A DNA stretch of 6,690 nt from Ferruginibacter sp. (GTDB lineage Bacteria; Bacteroidota; Bacteroidia; Chitinophagales; Chitinophagaceae). Every line of letters begins with the position of its first letter. Within the stretch, counting starts at the first letter, position 1. Of the stretch, positions 6,070 to 6,690 are shown piece after piece. The position numbers and the translations under genes are program-made. The notes under the pieces were generated by a model. It saw only the letters and a list, made by a program, of their open reading frames with translations, was not told the DNA's origin and made no database searches. The stretch spans positions 1-6,690 of the forward strand of contig JANXTN010000272.1 in assembly GCA_025352435.1 (NCBI GenBank), in the 5' to 3' direction.

Positions 6070-6150
6070 CAAGATTAATAAGATAAATGTAATCTTTAAA
6101 AAGTGCAATTTGAAATTGTTATCATATTACTATGTGCTGGAAGTGCAATT
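6070..6150 (-). promoter_or_regulatory. Candidate promoter/operator region of the fructan operon
   Basis: Upstream of the porter gene lie several symmetric elements: an inverted repeat AAGATTA (6071-6077) / TAATCTT (6090-6096) with a 12-base spacer, a perfect palindrome CAATTT-G-AAATTG at 6106-6118, and an exact direct repeat AAGTGCAATT at 6101-6110 and 6141-6150, 40 bases apart or about four helical turns. On the minus strand 6070-6077 reads TAATCTTG, one mismatch from TAnnTTTG, so a -7 box may overlap the left arm of the inverted repeat. The leader would be about 50-60 bases. Such elements would suit a sugar-responsive repressor or activator, but no regulator gene is in the window and AT-rich DNA yields such symmetries by chance. 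Confidence 0.3.
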
Positions 6151-6481
6151 AAATAGAGAAGGTTACATTTGCATCAATTTAAAAATACCCATTCATTTTA
6201 CTTTGCTGCAATGTTTCGGGACTTGCCAGTCGTTGCGATCAAGGGTCTTACATCATAATTATTAAAAATGCAACGTCCCCTTTGGAAGATATTGTTGGGA
6301 AGTAATAGTATTTACATAGCTGATGTTTTAATTCCCTACTGTAAAAGGTCCTGTGAACCAACTTTTTTTGAATTTCTATAATACAGGTAATTTGTGTAAA
6401 CCTATTTTAGGACGTGACAAATAATTAAAGAAGCGAAACTAATAGTGAGACACGAACCCAGGCGTAGGAACTACGGAAGGC
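6151..6481. other. Intergenic stretch with no supported gene
   Basis: About 330 bases between the operator-like region and the terminator of the threonine-rich gene. No frame on either strand gives a convincing protein; the best plus-strand ATG frame, at 6268, runs only 37 codons. No tRNA or other structured RNA was recognised. The one notable element is at 6395-6419, a TGT...ACA-bounded 25-mer with the central dyad CCTA-TTT-TAGG, which resembles a transposon end but has no transposase or second copy here. Confidence 0.4.
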
Positions 6482-6510
6482 AAAAAAAAGCCCTGCTCGA
6501 AAAGCAAGGC
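6482..6510 (-). terminator. Rho-independent terminator of the threonine-rich protein gene
   Basis: On the minus strand an 8-bp stem pairs GCCTTGCT with AGCAGGGC (one T-G wobble), closes a 5-base loop TTTCG-like, and is followed by eight T residues (plus-strand A run 6482-6489). It begins 19 bases after the stop codon at 6530. Orientation and T-tract fit termination of transcription entering from the right; it also insulates the fructan operon. Confidence 0.85.
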
Positions 6511-6529
6511 AGTAATTATTTCATTTTGA

Positions 6530-6690
6530 TCAGTCTTCGGTTGTTGTTTCCCTGTGTTCTGTAACAGTAGTTACTTCAACTACTTTAGGTTCTGGCTTGG
6601 GATCTACTCTTTCAGTGGTAACAGTCTTTTGAGTATGTGTTGCACCATCACCGGAATCATGTGTAGTGGTTGTTTCTGTGGTTACTTTTT
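6530..6690 (-). CDS. C-terminal end of a threonine-rich protein (partial, start outside the window)
   Basis: A frame open from the right edge to TGA at 6530-6532 gives the last 52 residues of a protein. It is dominated by Thr, Val, Glu and Lys with repeated short blocks: VTTETTTTHD, KTVTTERVDPKPEPK, VVEVTTVTEHRETTTED. It has no Cys and no aromatic residue, so the stretch is probably an extended, disordered tail. The intrinsic terminator right behind it supports a real gene end. No domain can be named from this part. A surface, periplasmic or stress-related protein with a low-complexity tail is possible but unproven. Confidence 0.6.
   Translation of the reverse strand, partial: KVTTETTTTHDSGDGATHTQKTVTTERVDPKPEPKVVEVTTVTEHRETTTED

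Noticed and set aside
6164..6171. Perfect TAnnTTTG box on the plus strand (TACATTTG)
   Set aside because: There is no -33 element at the right spacing and no plus-strand gene or clear RNA with a terminator downstream, so it is probably a chance match in AT-rich DNA.
6268..6381. Plus-strand ATG frame of 37 codons in the intergenic region
   Set aside because: Too short, no recognisable motif, no ribosome binding site and no neighbour on that strand.
6436..6480. Stretch resembling a tRNA T-arm on the minus strand (GGGTTCGTGTCTC)
   Set aside because: No matching acceptor, D or anticodon arms can be folded around it and the T-stem itself does not pair.
1..6690. CRISPR array
   Set aside because: The two tandem patterns have periods of 7 and 11 with degenerate units; there are no 20-40 base identical repeats separated by unique spacers.

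Overview
The window looks like a chromosomal segment of a Bacteroidota bacterium, probably a Chitinophagaceae-like soil or freshwater genus. The grounds are the AT-leaning coding sequence, the absence of clear Shine-Dalgarno sites, -7 boxes matching the Bacteroidota TAnnTTTG pattern, and the protein types. All genes I can support lie on the minus strand, so transcription runs from high to low coordinates. The genus is an inference.

Left part (1-1465): an AhpD-like carboxymuconolactone decarboxylase family protein (73-417) and an aldo/keto reductase of the PdxI/YdbC type (534-1415). Each is preceded by a TAnnTTTG box. In both cases the longer open frame begins at a TTG that lies inside the box, so the downstream ATG is the better start. 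The extreme left edge carries a degenerate tandem repeat of period 7 that runs into the stop codon of the first gene.

Middle (1466-2161): about 700 bases that look empty at first but are not. They hold an intact 56-codon gene (1656-1826). Seven bases upstream of it is the 3' remnant of a GNAT-like acetyltransferase gene (1834-2034), cut off at its 5' side near its acetyl-CoA-binding motif. Next to the cut are a short CCGA-containing motif, a 14-bp perfect palindrome and a four-unit repeat of period 11. This is a decayed accessory island.

Right part (2162-6012): a three-gene fructan/sucrose-type utilisation operon read as sugar porter, then PfkB fructokinase, then secreted family 32 glycoside hydrolase. 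The likely logic is hydrolysis of beta-fructosides outside the cytoplasm, import of the released fructose through the inner-membrane porter, and phosphorylation by the kinase. The window shows no SusC/SusD pair and no dedicated regulator. The 470-base region upstream (6013-6481) contains dyads and a 10-bp direct repeat that could be operator sites, but no gene.

Right edge (6482-6690): a rho-independent terminator followed by the C-terminal 52 codons of a threonine-rich protein whose start lies beyond the window.
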